From the NCBI RefSeq assembly GCF_001693775.2, contig NZ_MBEW02000005.1, positions 1 through 64,000 on the forward strand: DNA of 64,000 nt. Direction: 5' to 3'. The DNA is from Criibacterium bergeronii. Its GTDB lineage: Bacteria > Bacillota > Clostridia > Peptostreptococcales > Filifactoraceae. The translations under genes were made by a program, and so were the position numbers. Positions within the stretch are counted from its first letter, which is position 1; every line of letters begins with the position of its first letter. Below the pieces are notes generated by a model. That model was not told where the DNA came from. It did no database searches and was given only the letters and a program-made list of their open reading frames with translations. Of the stretch, positions 42,918-50,823 are shown piece by piece.

Positions 42918-43559
42918 TTATTTTGAAATTACAAGCAGTCCATCACCAAGCGGCAACATGGTATATTTATCTTCTGTGACTTTTATATTGTCTAAAAATT
43001 CGTTGAGCCATGTGTAAATAGTCCTTTTTCTTCTTGGAACTTCCATTTTATCTACGCAGACAAAGCCTCTGTATAAAATGTTGTCAAAAATAGTTGTACC
43101 ATTTTCAGTTAATTTTTCTTTGGTAAGTGCATAAAACTCATTGTAATGTGACTTTGCCGCATCTATGAATACAAAATCATATTTTTCATCAATCGTCTGT
43201 AATACTTCTGTTGCCTCTCCTAGATGTACCCTTACTCTAGCTTCTAAGTCAAAGCTTTTTATATTTTCTGTGGCTTTAGCAAACATTTCTTCGCTTTTTT
43301 CAATGGTGTCAACTGTAGCATTTGAGTTTAAAGCGAAAAATATCGAAGAATAGCCTACCGCTGTACCAATCTCTAATATTTTCTTAGGCTTTGCTATACT
43401 TAAATACACTCTTAAAAAACTTTTTACATCATCTTTTATTATCGGCACATTGTTTTCTAGGGAATTTTTTCTTAACTCTTCCAGCTCATCCGTTTTTTCG
43501 TTAAATACTTTTATATATTCAAAAATCTTTTCGTAGCTTATATCGTCTTGTTTAAACAT
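42918..43559 (-). CDS. trmR: tRNA 5-hydroxyuridine O-methyltransferase
   Basis: 213 residues, family 3 SAM-dependent O-methyltransferase. SAM-binding loop: PKKILEIGTAVGYSSIFFAL; metal/SAM segment YDFVFIDAAKSHYNEFY; TTIFDNILYRGFV corresponds to the conserved D-N-x-L. B. subtilis YrrM/TrmR makes 5-methoxyuridine in tRNAs and lies in the same gene order (mltG-trmR-trhP). It is one base from mltG. Confidence 0.9.
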   Translation of the reverse strand: MFKQDDISYEKIFEYIKVFNEKTDELEELRKNSLENNVPIIKDDVKSFLRVYLSIAKPKKILEIGTAVGYSSIFFALNSNATVDTIEKSEEMFAKATENIKSFDLEARVRVHLGEATEVLQTIDEKYDFVFIDAAKSHYNEFYALTKEKLTENGTTIFDNILYRGFVCVDKMEVPRRKRTIYTWLNEFLDNIKVTEDKYTMLPLGDGLLVISK

Positions 43560-43560
43560 C

Positions 43561-44610
43561 TTAATATTCTCCGTAAATTTCCTTAGTCTTTGCTAAATGC
43601 TCCTCATATGTTTTAGAAAAATAAGTGTTGCCCTGCATATCGGCTACAAAGTACAAATAATCTGTGTCATCAGGGTTTAGCACCGCATTTATTGCAGCTA
43701 TTGACGGAGTGCAAATCGGTCCTGGGGTCAAGCCCGCGTGCTTGTATGTGTTGTATGGGTTTGACGAAGATATGTCATCATAAGACAATCTTGGCTTATT
43801 CTCACCTGTGATGTACTGCATTGTAGCATCAGATTGCAGTTTCATGTCAATGGAAAGTCTTTTTAAAAATACGCTGGCGATTTTTCTCATGTCGTCAACC
43901 TTGCCTGACTCACCCTGAACTATTGAGCAAAGAGTGATGAAGTCGTTTAAATCTTTAATTTTAGGTGAAACCCTGCTATATGAATTTAAAACATTATTGT
44001 CAGTAAAAACTTTTTGCGTTTGCTGTAAAAGTTTTTTTACTACTTCTTCAGGCGCTTCATTTTTTGTAAAAAAATATGTTGCAGGGTATAAATAGCCCTC
44101 TAGGTTTCCATTTGGAATTTGCTTTAAAAAATCAAATTCAGTTTCAAATTTTGACTTGTCAGATATAGCGTCTAAAAATTGCTGAGCGGACATTATACCC
44201 TTTTCCTCCATCAATTTCGCTATATCTTTTATAGTAGAACCTTCTATTATAGTTACCTTTTCACCCTCAGGTCTACCGCCCTCATTGAGCCTTTTGATGA
44301 TTGTAAGTAAATCATCAGATTTTTTTAGGTCATAAACTCCGTATTTAAAATCAGTTAAATTGTTTTTCTTAGCAAAATACGAAAAATATCTAGCGTTTTT
44401 AATTAAGCCTTGAGCTTTAAGAGCCTGCCCAATCTGATTTGCCCCTGAGCCTTGTGGCACTGTAAATTCTATATCAGCAGTAGCCTTTGGGTCTACCGGA
44501 TTTTTAAGTCCATTAACAAAAAAATATCCACCTGTAATTGATATTATCAGTATAATTACAAAAATTGGTAAAAAATTAGTTTTCTTTCTACGTCTCCTTG
44601 AACTACCCAT
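43561..44610 (-). CDS. mltG: endolytic murein transglycosylase
   Basis: 349 residues from the ATG at 44610 (GGAGGGG upstream). A basic RRRRKK start and one membrane anchor (about 14-34, FLPIFVIILIISITGGYFFV) precede a LysM-like region (about 45-110) and the YceG catalytic domain with FITLCSIVQGESGKVDDMR (catalytic Glu in QGES), QSDATMQYITG, SNPYNTYKHAGLTPGPICTP and DTDYLYFVAD. It cuts nascent glycan strands near the membrane. It is the first gene of the mltG-trmR pair. Confidence 0.95.
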   Translation of the reverse strand: MGSSRRRRKKTNFLPIFVIILIISITGGYFFVNGLKNPVDPKATADIEFTVPQGSGANQIGQALKAQGLIKNARYFSYFAKKNNLTDFKYGVYDLKKSDDLLTIIKRLNEGGRPEGEKVTIIEGSTIKDIAKLMEEKGIMSAQQFLDAISDKSKFETEFDFLKQIPNGNLEGYLYPATYFFTKNEAPEEVVKKLLQQTQKVFTDNNVLNSYSRVSPKIKDLNDFITLCSIVQGESGKVDDMRKIASVFLKRLSIDMKLQSDATMQYITGENKPRLSYDDISSSNPYNTYKHAGLTPGPICTPSIAAINAVLNPDDTDYLYFVADMQGNTYFSKTYEEHLAKTKEIYGEY

Positions 44611-44706
44611 TAACCCCTCCAAAATTTTATTTATCTAAAAGTATATTAAAACTTTGAGCTTAATTTGAACTTTAAAATATATTTTACTATATCATAAGTT
44701 CAGGTT

Positions 44707-44977
44707 TCATGGAAGAGTTAAGTATTTTTTCACTATCCTAATTTGCCTGTCAATTACTCCCACGTTCTTCATTAGTATGTATTTAGGAATTTTGTTTGCG
44801 ATATAATATCTGATAAAATTCATATATACATTATTTTCCCGACACTATATATACTTTTTTTATTACAATGATTTGATTAGAAAGTATTATGTCTTTTTCT
44901 CCTCCACCATCAGGCAATACATAAAAACTTTCGGTATATTTATTTACACCTGCAAGGTCAATATTTTTTATTTTCAT
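44707..44977 (-). pseudogene. frameshifted remnant of an unknown gene
   Basis: In the 477-base gap between mltG and comEA, two adjacent minus-strand frames look coding. The first (44977-44831) reads from ATG through NKYTESFYVLPDGGGEKD to KKVYIVSGK and a TAA. The second (44823-44707, open from just before) reads MNFIRYYIANKIPKYILMKN and VGVIDRQIRIVKKYLTLP to a TGA. They join by one frame change at about 44833. Neither start has a ribosome binding site. I read this as the tail of a decayed gene; the family was not recognised. The remainder of the gap is featureless AT-rich DNA. Confidence 0.45.
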
Positions 44978-45087
44978 ATATTTTAAATTCTTCTGTTTTG
45001 CATTTTTTAATATTTTTTATAGTAAAAAATTTCTAAATAAACTACACAAAACATTTTTTATAAAACAAAACTCCAATTCTTTTTTTG

Positions 45088-45744
45088 CTATTCGACTGTT
45101 ATCATATCTTTCATACTATCAAAGGTCTTGTCTCCAATGCCGCTGATGTTTTTTATATCCTCTATTTTTTGAAAATTTCCGTTATTTTGTCTATATGTAA
45201 TTATCTTGTCTGCTGTTTTATCGCCTACCTTTGGCAGTTTCATAAGCTCAGATTTATCTGCGGTATTTATATTTATTTTTCCACTTTGTTTTGGCGTCTG
45301 ACTTACTAACCCAGTCATGGCTACATTTTTTTCAGAGCTGTCAGCTTGACAATTAGCTACATTGATTTCTCCAATTTTTGGTACTATGTAATGCTCCTCA
45401 TCTTTTAGTATTACTGCTAAATTTACTGCATCTTTGTCGGCATCTTCTAAAAATCCACCACACTTTTGTATAGCATCTATCAGCCTGCTGTCGCTTTTTA
45501 ACTCTACTACCTTTGGCTCTTTTACTTGACCACTGATGTAGACAGCTATGTATTCCTTTTGAGGTGCTTCATTGCTTTGCTTTGTATCTGCTAAGCTTTT
45601 TATTTCAATTTCCTGCTGAGCTTGTATATTATTGTCAGATTTGTCTAATATTACATTGTCATTTCGTCTAAAAAACTTAAATAAAAAAATTAAACTTAAA
45701 ATAACTAAAACTATAATTACAATAGCTATGTCTTTTTTCTTCAT
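45088..45744 (-). CDS. comEA: ComEA-like DNA-binding competence protein
   Basis: 218 residues from the ATG at 45744, behind GAAGG. One N-terminal membrane anchor (about 6-25, IAIVIIVLVILSLIFLFKFF), a short linker, an SLBB domain (about 62-130, VYISGQVKEPKVVELKSDSR) and a C-terminal helix-hairpin-helix domain (ININTADKSELMKLPKVGDK and DIKNISGIGDKTFDSMKDMI). It binds incoming double-stranded DNA at the surface in natural transformation. comEB/EC are not adjacent. The pilin-like genes at 36-37.5 kb might belong to the same uptake system. Confidence 0.92.
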   Translation of the reverse strand: MKKKDIAIVIIVLVILSLIFLFKFFRRNDNVILDKSDNNIQAQQEIEIKSLADTKQSNEAPQKEYIAVYISGQVKEPKVVELKSDSRLIDAIQKCGGFLEDADKDAVNLAVILKDEEHYIVPKIGEINVANCQADSSEKNVAMTGLVSQTPKQSGKININTADKSELMKLPKVGDKTADKIITYRQNNGNFQKIEDIKNISGIGDKTFDSMKDMITVE

Positions 45745-45803
45745 TTTTTTACCTTCATAATTATTAATATTTATTTTTATCATAATGTGTGCTCCAATTT
45801 TAT

Positions 45804-45831
45804 TTGATTATAACAGATTTTGTGCTATAAT
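45804..45831 (+). promoter_or_regulatory. promoter of fba
   Basis: TTGATT, 16 bases, TGCTATAAT (extended -10 with a perfect TATAAT). It lies about 55 bases before the ATG at 45886. Confidence 0.72.
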
Positions 45832-45885
45832 TAAAATAAATAATGATACAATTTGAATAAAAATCTATCTTTTAGGGAGGATATT

Positions 45886-46749
45886 ATGCTAGTATCTGCT
45901 AAACAAATGCTACAAAACGCAGTAAAAGGAAAATATGCTGTTGGACATTTCAATATCAACAACTTAGAATGGGCAAAGGCTGTACTTTTAACAGCTCAGG
46001 AAAATAACTCTCCTGTAATACTTGGTGTATCTGAGGGTGCTGGAAAATATATGTGTGGCTGCAAAACTGTAGAGGCTATGGTTGAAGCCATGATTGAAGA
46101 GTTAAAAATAACTGTACCGGTAGCCACTCACCTTGACCACGGTAGCTATGAAGGAGCTAAAAAAGCCATATCAGCTGGATTTTCCTCTATAATGTTTGAT
46201 GGTTCTCATTATGATTTTGATGAAAACATGGAAAAAACAAAAGAATTAGTAAAAATTTGCAACGAAAAAGGTTTATCTTTAGAGGCAGAAGTCGGTGGCA
46301 TCGGAGGTGAAGAAGACGGTGTAATAGGCATGGGTGAAATTGCTGACCCTCAGCAATGCAAAAAAATAGCTGACCTAGGCATCACAATGCTTGCATGCGG
46401 TATAGGAAATATACATGGAAAATATCCTGACAACTGGCAAGGACTAAGCTTTGAAACTCTTTCAAAAATTAAAGAGGTAGTTGGAGATATGCCATTAGTT
46501 CTTCATGGCGGTACAGGTATCCCTGAAGAGCAAATAAAAAAAGCAATCTCTCTAGGTGTTGCTAAAATAAATGTAAATACAGAATGTCAATGGGCATTTG
46601 CAGATGCTACTAGAAAATACATTGAGGCAGGTAAAGATAAAGAGGGCAAAGGTTTTGACCCTAGAAAATTATTAGCTCCGGGATTTGAAGCAATAAAAGT
46701 GACAGTTAAAGAAAAAATGGAAATGTTTGGTTCTATAAACAGAGCTTAG
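45886..46749 (+). CDS. fba: class II fructose-bisphosphate aldolase
   Basis: 287 residues from the ATG at 45886, behind AGGGAGG; an upstream in-frame ATG lies in the leader. Zinc and substrate motifs: VPVATHLDHGSYEGAKKAIS, SIMFDGSHYDFDENM, SLEAEVGGIGGEEDG, CGIGNIHGKYPDN and LVLHGGTGIPEEQIKKAI. It splits fructose 1,6-bisphosphate into DHAP and glyceraldehyde 3-phosphate; it is class IIB by length. It is a single-gene unit with a strong promoter and terminator. Confidence 0.96.
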   Translation: MLVSAKQMLQNAVKGKYAVGHFNINNLEWAKAVLLTAQENNSPVILGVSEGAGKYMCGCKTVEAMVEAMIEELKITVPVATHLDHGSYEGAKKAISAGFSSIMFDGSHYDFDENMEKTKELVKICNEKGLSLEAEVGGIGGEEDGVIGMGEIADPQQCKKIADLGITMLACGIGNIHGKYPDNWQGLSFETLSKIKEVVGDMPLVLHGGTGIPEEQIKKAISLGVAKINVNTECQWAFADATRKYIEAGKDKEGKGFDPRKLLAPGFEAIKVTVKEKMEMFGSINRA

Positions 46750-46775
46750 CAATTCTTTAAAAATTCAAAATAAAC

Positions 46776-46816
46776 AAAAAAGCTTGCACCATAGCAAAAA
46801 TGGTACAAGCTTTTTT
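46776..46816. terminator. bidirectional terminator, fba and spoVG
   Basis: AAAAAGCTTGCACCAT pairs with ATGGTACAAGCTTTTTT with one mismatch. A- and T-tracts on both flanks serve the convergent fba and spoVG genes. Confidence 0.88.
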
Positions 46817-46855
46817 GTTAAATAAATTTATTTATTAAATAAAAGTAAAACTAGT

Positions 46856-47164
46856 TTAATCTACAGCTGGCTCTTTAGCCATAGACTCTTCTTCTTCAAC
46901 CTCTGCTCTTTCTTTAGCAACTTCATAAGCCTCAAGAATTTTGTCTTGCAATTCTGACCTCATTTCAGAATTGATTGGATGGGCAATGTCACGAAATTCA
47001 GTTTCATTGATTTTTCTGCTAGGCATAGCTATGAAAAGTCCGCTTTGTCCTTCAATAATCTTAATATCGTGAACAACGAATGCGTCATCAAAAGTAACTG
47101 AAACAATACCTCTCATCTTTCCTTCATCAGAAAGTTTTCTGACTCTTACATCTGTGATTTTCAT
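46856..47164 (-). CDS. spoVG: SpoVG family RNA/DNA-binding regulator
   Basis: 102 residues. It matches SpoVG closely: [59 protein letters not shown] and [18 protein letters not shown]. SpoVG is a small nucleic-acid-binding protein that influences septation, capsule and sporulation genes, and occurs in non-sporulating bacteria too, so it does not prove sporulation. The acidic C-terminal tail is usual. It lies after purR, as in Bacillus (without yabJ). Confidence 0.96.
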   Translation of the reverse strand: MKITDVRVRKLSDEGKMRGIVSVTFDDAFVVHDIKIIEGQSGLFIAMPSRKINETEFRDIAHPINSEMRSELQDKILEAYEVAKERAEVEEEESMAKEPAVD

Positions 47165-47257
47165 TTAATACTCCTTCTTTTGTTGTCATATGTAATTATG
47201 ACGAAATTATGATGTGCTTATATAAAATAATCTAAGGTAATCCCTTAAATTGTTTTA

Positions 47258-48082
47258 TCAATCCTCAAGAGATGCTAAAATATTTTCAGACGGTCTTAAA
47301 ATATTTTTCCCATCCCCTTCATCTAAAGTCAAAAGACTTCTACAACCACTAATTTTTTTAATTCTTGGCTCTTTCGTTTCTATAATTACCATACTAGATA
47401 ATACAGACACATCAAACTGCTCCATTAACTCACACATTCCCTTTATAGTACCGCCGCCACGCATAAAATCATCAATTAAAATGACCTTTGTTCCTCTTTT
47501 AATACTCTTTATAGGCAATGACATAGTCTGAATTTTTGAGTTGTTCTTGCCAGTAATATATGTAATATTAATAGATGGCCCTTCAGAAATCTTGGTATTT
47601 TTCCTGATGATTAAAAGTGGCAAATTCATCATCTTAGCTGTCATAATTGCCATGGGAATACCTTTTGTTTCAATCGTCACAAGATAATCAGCTTGTGAAT
47701 AATCTACCGAACCGGAAAAGATTTTAGCTATTTTTTCAACCGTATACGGGTCGTAAATCAAATCAATCAGGTATAAAAAACCACCCGGCAAAATTCTTTC
47801 TTTTGATGAAAGTTTTTCTGCCAAACTCTGCAAAAAAACTTTTGCATCATCTTTATACAAAGTAGGTATGTATTTAACCCCACCAGCAGCACCCGCTACA
47901 GTGACAATCTTACCCAGCTTTTGGTCATCATAAACCGACTTTAGATTATTTATATCCGTGCTGATAGTAGACTTAGCTGAGCCAAACCTATGTGTAAAAT
48001 AACTAAATGAAATAATCTTGTTTGGATTATCAGAAAGTATCTTAGAAATAGCTGACAATCTAAGACCTTTTTTAAGTCTCAT
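47258..48082 (-). CDS. purR: pur operon repressor
   Basis: 274 residues. An N-terminal winged helix (ISKILSDNPNKIISFSYFTH) is followed by a PRTase-fold domain with the PRPP loop KVILIDDFMRGGGTIKGMCE and TIETKGIPMAIMTAKMM. In Bacillus PurR represses purine genes and PRPP relieves it. The neighbouring nucleoside importer is a plausible target, but I did not find a convincing PurBox pair near bmpA. It is followed by spoVG. Confidence 0.95.
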   Translation of the reverse strand: MRLKKGLRLSAISKILSDNPNKIISFSYFTHRFGSAKSTISTDINNLKSVYDDQKLGKIVTVAGAAGGVKYIPTLYKDDAKVFLQSLAEKLSSKERILPGGFLYLIDLIYDPYTVEKIAKIFSGSVDYSQADYLVTIETKGIPMAIMTAKMMNLPLLIIRKNTKISEGPSINITYITGKNNSKIQTMSLPIKSIKRGTKVILIDDFMRGGGTIKGMCELMEQFDVSVLSSMVIIETKEPRIKKISGCRSLLTLDEGDGKNILRPSENILASLED

Positions 48083-48125
48083 TAATAATTACCTTCCTAA
48101 ATCATGTAAGCAAATGTACACTATT

Positions 48126-48154
48126 ATATTATTCTAAATTGTTCCTAAAGTCAA
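48126..48154 (-). promoter_or_regulatory. promoter of purR-spoVG
   Basis: Minus-strand TTGACT, 17 bases, TAATAT. It gives a leader of about 35 bases before purR. Confidence 0.6.
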
Positions 48155-48302
48155 CAAAAAAATATATAATTTATTTGGAAAATACATAAAGAAATTATAC
48201 TAAATTCTTTAATTATTCTTTAATTTTTTCTATATTTCAAAAAACTAGATTTATATAATATCAAATTAATACACATATATATGCAATTTATAAAAATTTA
48301 AG

Positions 48303-48331
48303 TTGATAAGTTAGTCAATTAAGGTTATAAT
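48303..48331 (+). promoter_or_regulatory. promoter of the HD-GYP pair
   Basis: TTGATA, 17 bases, TATAAT, about 42 bases before the start at 48374. A strong sigma-A-like match. Confidence 0.75.
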
Positions 48332-48373
48332 AGGATATATGATTTTATCAACAATATTTCTAGGAGAGTTCAA

Positions 48374-49393
48374 ATGAGTGATGTGTCTGTAAATAACTTA
48401 GAACGAGGTATGATTGTCAATAGCGATATATTTAGCAAACGTGGGTCACTTTTATTATACAAGGGTTTCAAAATTGAAAACCCTGACCTTGTATCTATAG
48501 TCCTACACAGAAATGGCATTAACTTTATATCAATTAAAGATACTGATGAAAATGTCATTGAAACAGTTAAAGAAACTGATAGAATCTCAAGACAGGTCGT
48601 AGAAGAGGTCGAAGAATTTAAGGCAGACTTTAACAAGGTAGTTGAAAATCTTGTTGAAGAAATAGATGATTTCACAGAAAATAAAGATATTTCCCAATTG
48701 ACAGAGCTTGACAAAGCTGAAGATATTGCAAAAGATAATCATGACTCAGTGCTAACTATTTTTCAATTAGTTGAAAGAGTAAAAACTGAAAATAGCAACA
48801 AATATTCCGATACCTTACAAGTATCCTTACTATCCTATGCTATAGGAGCATGGATGGGTCTTGAAGAAGATGAGTTGACTGACTTATCAAAAGCTGCAAT
48901 GCTTGCAGGAGTATTCACTATTGCAGGTATAAACAGTGAAAATCAAAACGAACTAAAGGGCACTGACAGCATATCTAAAAATGTTCTTAAATCTGCCCTT
49001 TCAACTAGAGAAAGAAGTAATGGCTCAGGACCATTAGGTCTTTCCGGTGAAGAAATTCCTTACTATGCAAGAATAATTGCTATTGCTGATGTTTTCCATG
49101 CACTTACCACAAGTAATGAATTACATGAAAAACTATCTATATTTGACGCTTTAAAAGTTATGCAAAACGATTACTTCCCTTTACTTGACCCAAAGATTTT
49201 ATATATCTTCTTGCACAGAGTTGCAAACAAATACATCGGTTCTACTTTAAGACTTTCAGATGGTACAAGCGGAGTAGTAGTATTTGTACCGGAAAATCAG
49301 ATTATGCTACCATTTATAAAAACAGCTGATGGTCAAATAATTAATTTACAAAGTGACATGTATAAGAACAATAAAATAATAGAAATATTATAA
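48374..49393 (+). CDS. degenerate HD-GYP-like protein (probably non-catalytic)
   Basis: 339 residues, a paralogue of the next gene along its whole length. N-terminal domain: VNNLERGMIVNSDIFSKRGS. Aligned with its neighbour, every catalytic HD-GYP position is lost: the first metal His becomes Asp (SDTLQVSLLSYAIG), HD-IGK becomes AGVFTIAG, HHE-DG-GYP becomes TRERSNGSGPLGL. The fold-defining YYARIIAIADVFHALTTS remains. A C-terminal beta segment (YIGSTLRLSDGTSGVVVFV) follows. It probably binds a ligand such as cyclic di-GMP or pairs with its neighbour. It is 12 bases from the second gene. Confidence 0.8.
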   Translation: MSDVSVNNLERGMIVNSDIFSKRGSLLLYKGFKIENPDLVSIVLHRNGINFISIKDTDENVIETVKETDRISRQVVEEVEEFKADFNKVVENLVEEIDDFTENKDISQLTELDKAEDIAKDNHDSVLTIFQLVERVKTENSNKYSDTLQVSLLSYAIGAWMGLEEDELTDLSKAAMLAGVFTIAGINSENQNELKGTDSISKNVLKSALSTRERSNGSGPLGLSGEEIPYYARIIAIADVFHALTTSNELHEKLSIFDALKVMQNDYFPLLDPKILYIFLHRVANKYIGSTLRLSDGTSGVVVFVPENQIMLPFIKTADGQIINLQSDMYKNNKIIEIL

Positions 49394-49405
49394 TGGTGAA
49401 GTTAA

Positions 49406-50494
49406 ATGAGAATACCAATTAGGGATTTAAAAGAAAACATGATTATAGACGAAGATATATTTACCTCCTTGGGGTCATTAGTACTTTCAAAGGGTTCTGC
49501 CGTCAATGACCATGATAAAATGATACAGCTTCTAAAAAACAATAACATAAAAAAAATAAAAGTATTAACCTTGCAGGATAGCTCACAGGCTGTATCTGAT
49601 GCCTTAAAAGAATTCTATGCTGATGATATAGAAAAAGTAAATGAGATAAGAAATTTCATAGAAGAATTTACTAAATGTGTCAACAGGTTTGAATCGGAAG
49701 TTATCGAAAATTTAATTACTAAAGGTAATAAGGCTGATGCTGAGCTTTTGCTGGAGGAGGCCTTTAGCACTACATACGATAGTACTTTAAATGTATTTCA
49801 GCTACTGCAAAAACTAAAAAATTCATCAGATGTTACTTTTACACATTGTAACTCCGTTGCTCTCATGTCATACACCATCGGTTCTTGGATGAAGATGAAT
49901 GACGATGACTTGAAAGAGTTATCTTTAGCTGCACTTTTTTCCGATATAGGTAAATATAACATTCCAAAAGAAATACTCACAAAAAAAGGCAACTTAACTT
50001 TCACTGAATTTGAGGCCATAAAGCAACACGTTGATAATTCAGTAACAATACTATCAAATGCCGGCTTTAATAATAGAATAATTGACGCTGTAAAGTTTCA
50101 CCATGAGCGTGCAGACGGCTCAGGGTATCCATATGGCTTAAAAGGCGACCAAATTCCTACATTTTCTAAAATCATTGCCCTTGCTGATATTTTTGTCGCA
50201 CTTACTTCTAGTAGACCATATAGAAATAAATATACACCTTTTGATGCGATACATATATTAGAAACTGATTATATGCAAAAAATTGACATTGTAATCTTAT
50301 CCAAATTTATCAATAAAGTTGCATCAAACTATATTGGAAATCCTGTAAAATTGTCCAATGGCAAATTAGGTGAGATTTTATTTATTAATACAAATGCTCC
50401 ATTAAGACCAATTATAAAAATTTCCGATACAAAAGATTTAATTGATTTGTCATCAAAATACTTCGCAGATTTAGAAATTGAAGAGTTTTTATAA
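49406..50494 (+). CDS. HD-GYP domain protein with altered HD dyad
   Basis: 362 residues. N-terminal domain IRDLKENMIIDEDIFTSLGS, then an HD-GYP core: H147 (FTHCNSVALMSYTIG), SDIGKYNIP at 179-187 where the usual His of the HD dyad is Ser179, H208 in the IKQHVDN segment, and an intact FHHERADGSGYPYGLKGDQI at 231-250. HD-GYP enzymes cleave cyclic di-GMP to pGpG or GMP; loss of the dyad His should weaken metal binding, so activity is doubtful. The C-terminal tail resembles that of the upstream paralogue. It shares a promoter with it and is followed by a terminator. Confidence 0.87.
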   Translation: MRIPIRDLKENMIIDEDIFTSLGSLVLSKGSAVNDHDKMIQLLKNNNIKKIKVLTLQDSSQAVSDALKEFYADDIEKVNEIRNFIEEFTKCVNRFESEVIENLITKGNKADAELLLEEAFSTTYDSTLNVFQLLQKLKNSSDVTFTHCNSVALMSYTIGSWMKMNDDDLKELSLAALFSDIGKYNIPKEILTKKGNLTFTEFEAIKQHVDNSVTILSNAGFNNRIIDAVKFHHERADGSGYPYGLKGDQIPTFSKIIALADIFVALTSSRPYRNKYTPFDAIHILETDYMQKIDIVILSKFINKVASNYIGNPVKLSNGKLGEILFINTNAPLRPIIKISDTKDLIDLSSKYFADLEIEEFL

Positions 50495-50504
50495 AAATAC
50501 ACTT

Positions 50505-50529
50505 AGCCTACCTTTTTGGTAGGCTTTTT
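50505..50529 (+). terminator. terminator of the HD-GYP pair
   Basis: AGCCTACC, TTTTT, GGTAGGCT, then TTTTA. Perfect eight-base stem. Confidence 0.9.
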
Positions 50530-50741
50530 AATTAATAAGTTTTTGTTATAATTGCTACAATATTTTTAAGGAAAGATATTTTAATTATGTATCTTATACT
50601 AACTTACATAAGAAAATGTAGTATTCATTTTTATTATAAAAATTTTTGCATAAGGTATTAGCATAAATTTCTTTTTAATATGTATGCTACAATTTTCAAA
50701 GTAATTTAGTATTAGGTATTAGTATAGGTTAGTATTAAAAC
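50530..50741. other. gene-free AT-rich stretch between convergent units
   Basis: There is no reading frame or stable structure. Several copies of TTAGTATTA/GGTATTAG-like words occur between 50655 and 50738 but without regular spacing. Confidence 0.4.
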
Positions 50742-50801
50742 AAAAAGTGATAGCATGGCTGATATTCATATTTAAATGAATATCAGATTGCTATCACTTT
50801 T
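50742..50801 (-). terminator. terminator of thrS (end of the pheB-ftsY-fbp-thrS unit)
   Basis: Minus-strand AAAAGTGATAGC pairs with GCTATCACTTTTT, with an inner stem GATATTCAT/ATGAATATC, about 22 bases after the thrS stop. Confidence 0.85.
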
Positions 50802-50823
50802 ATTATATTTTAGTTTTATTTGC

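Noticed and set aside
46856-47164. SpoVG and SpoVD-type PBP as proof of sporulation
   Set aside because: Both families occur in non-sporulating Firmicutes; no sporulation-specific gene is in the window.
50655-50738. Direct repeats of GTATTAG-like words
   Set aside because: Irregular spacing and simple AT-rich composition; not a CRISPR array or iteron set.
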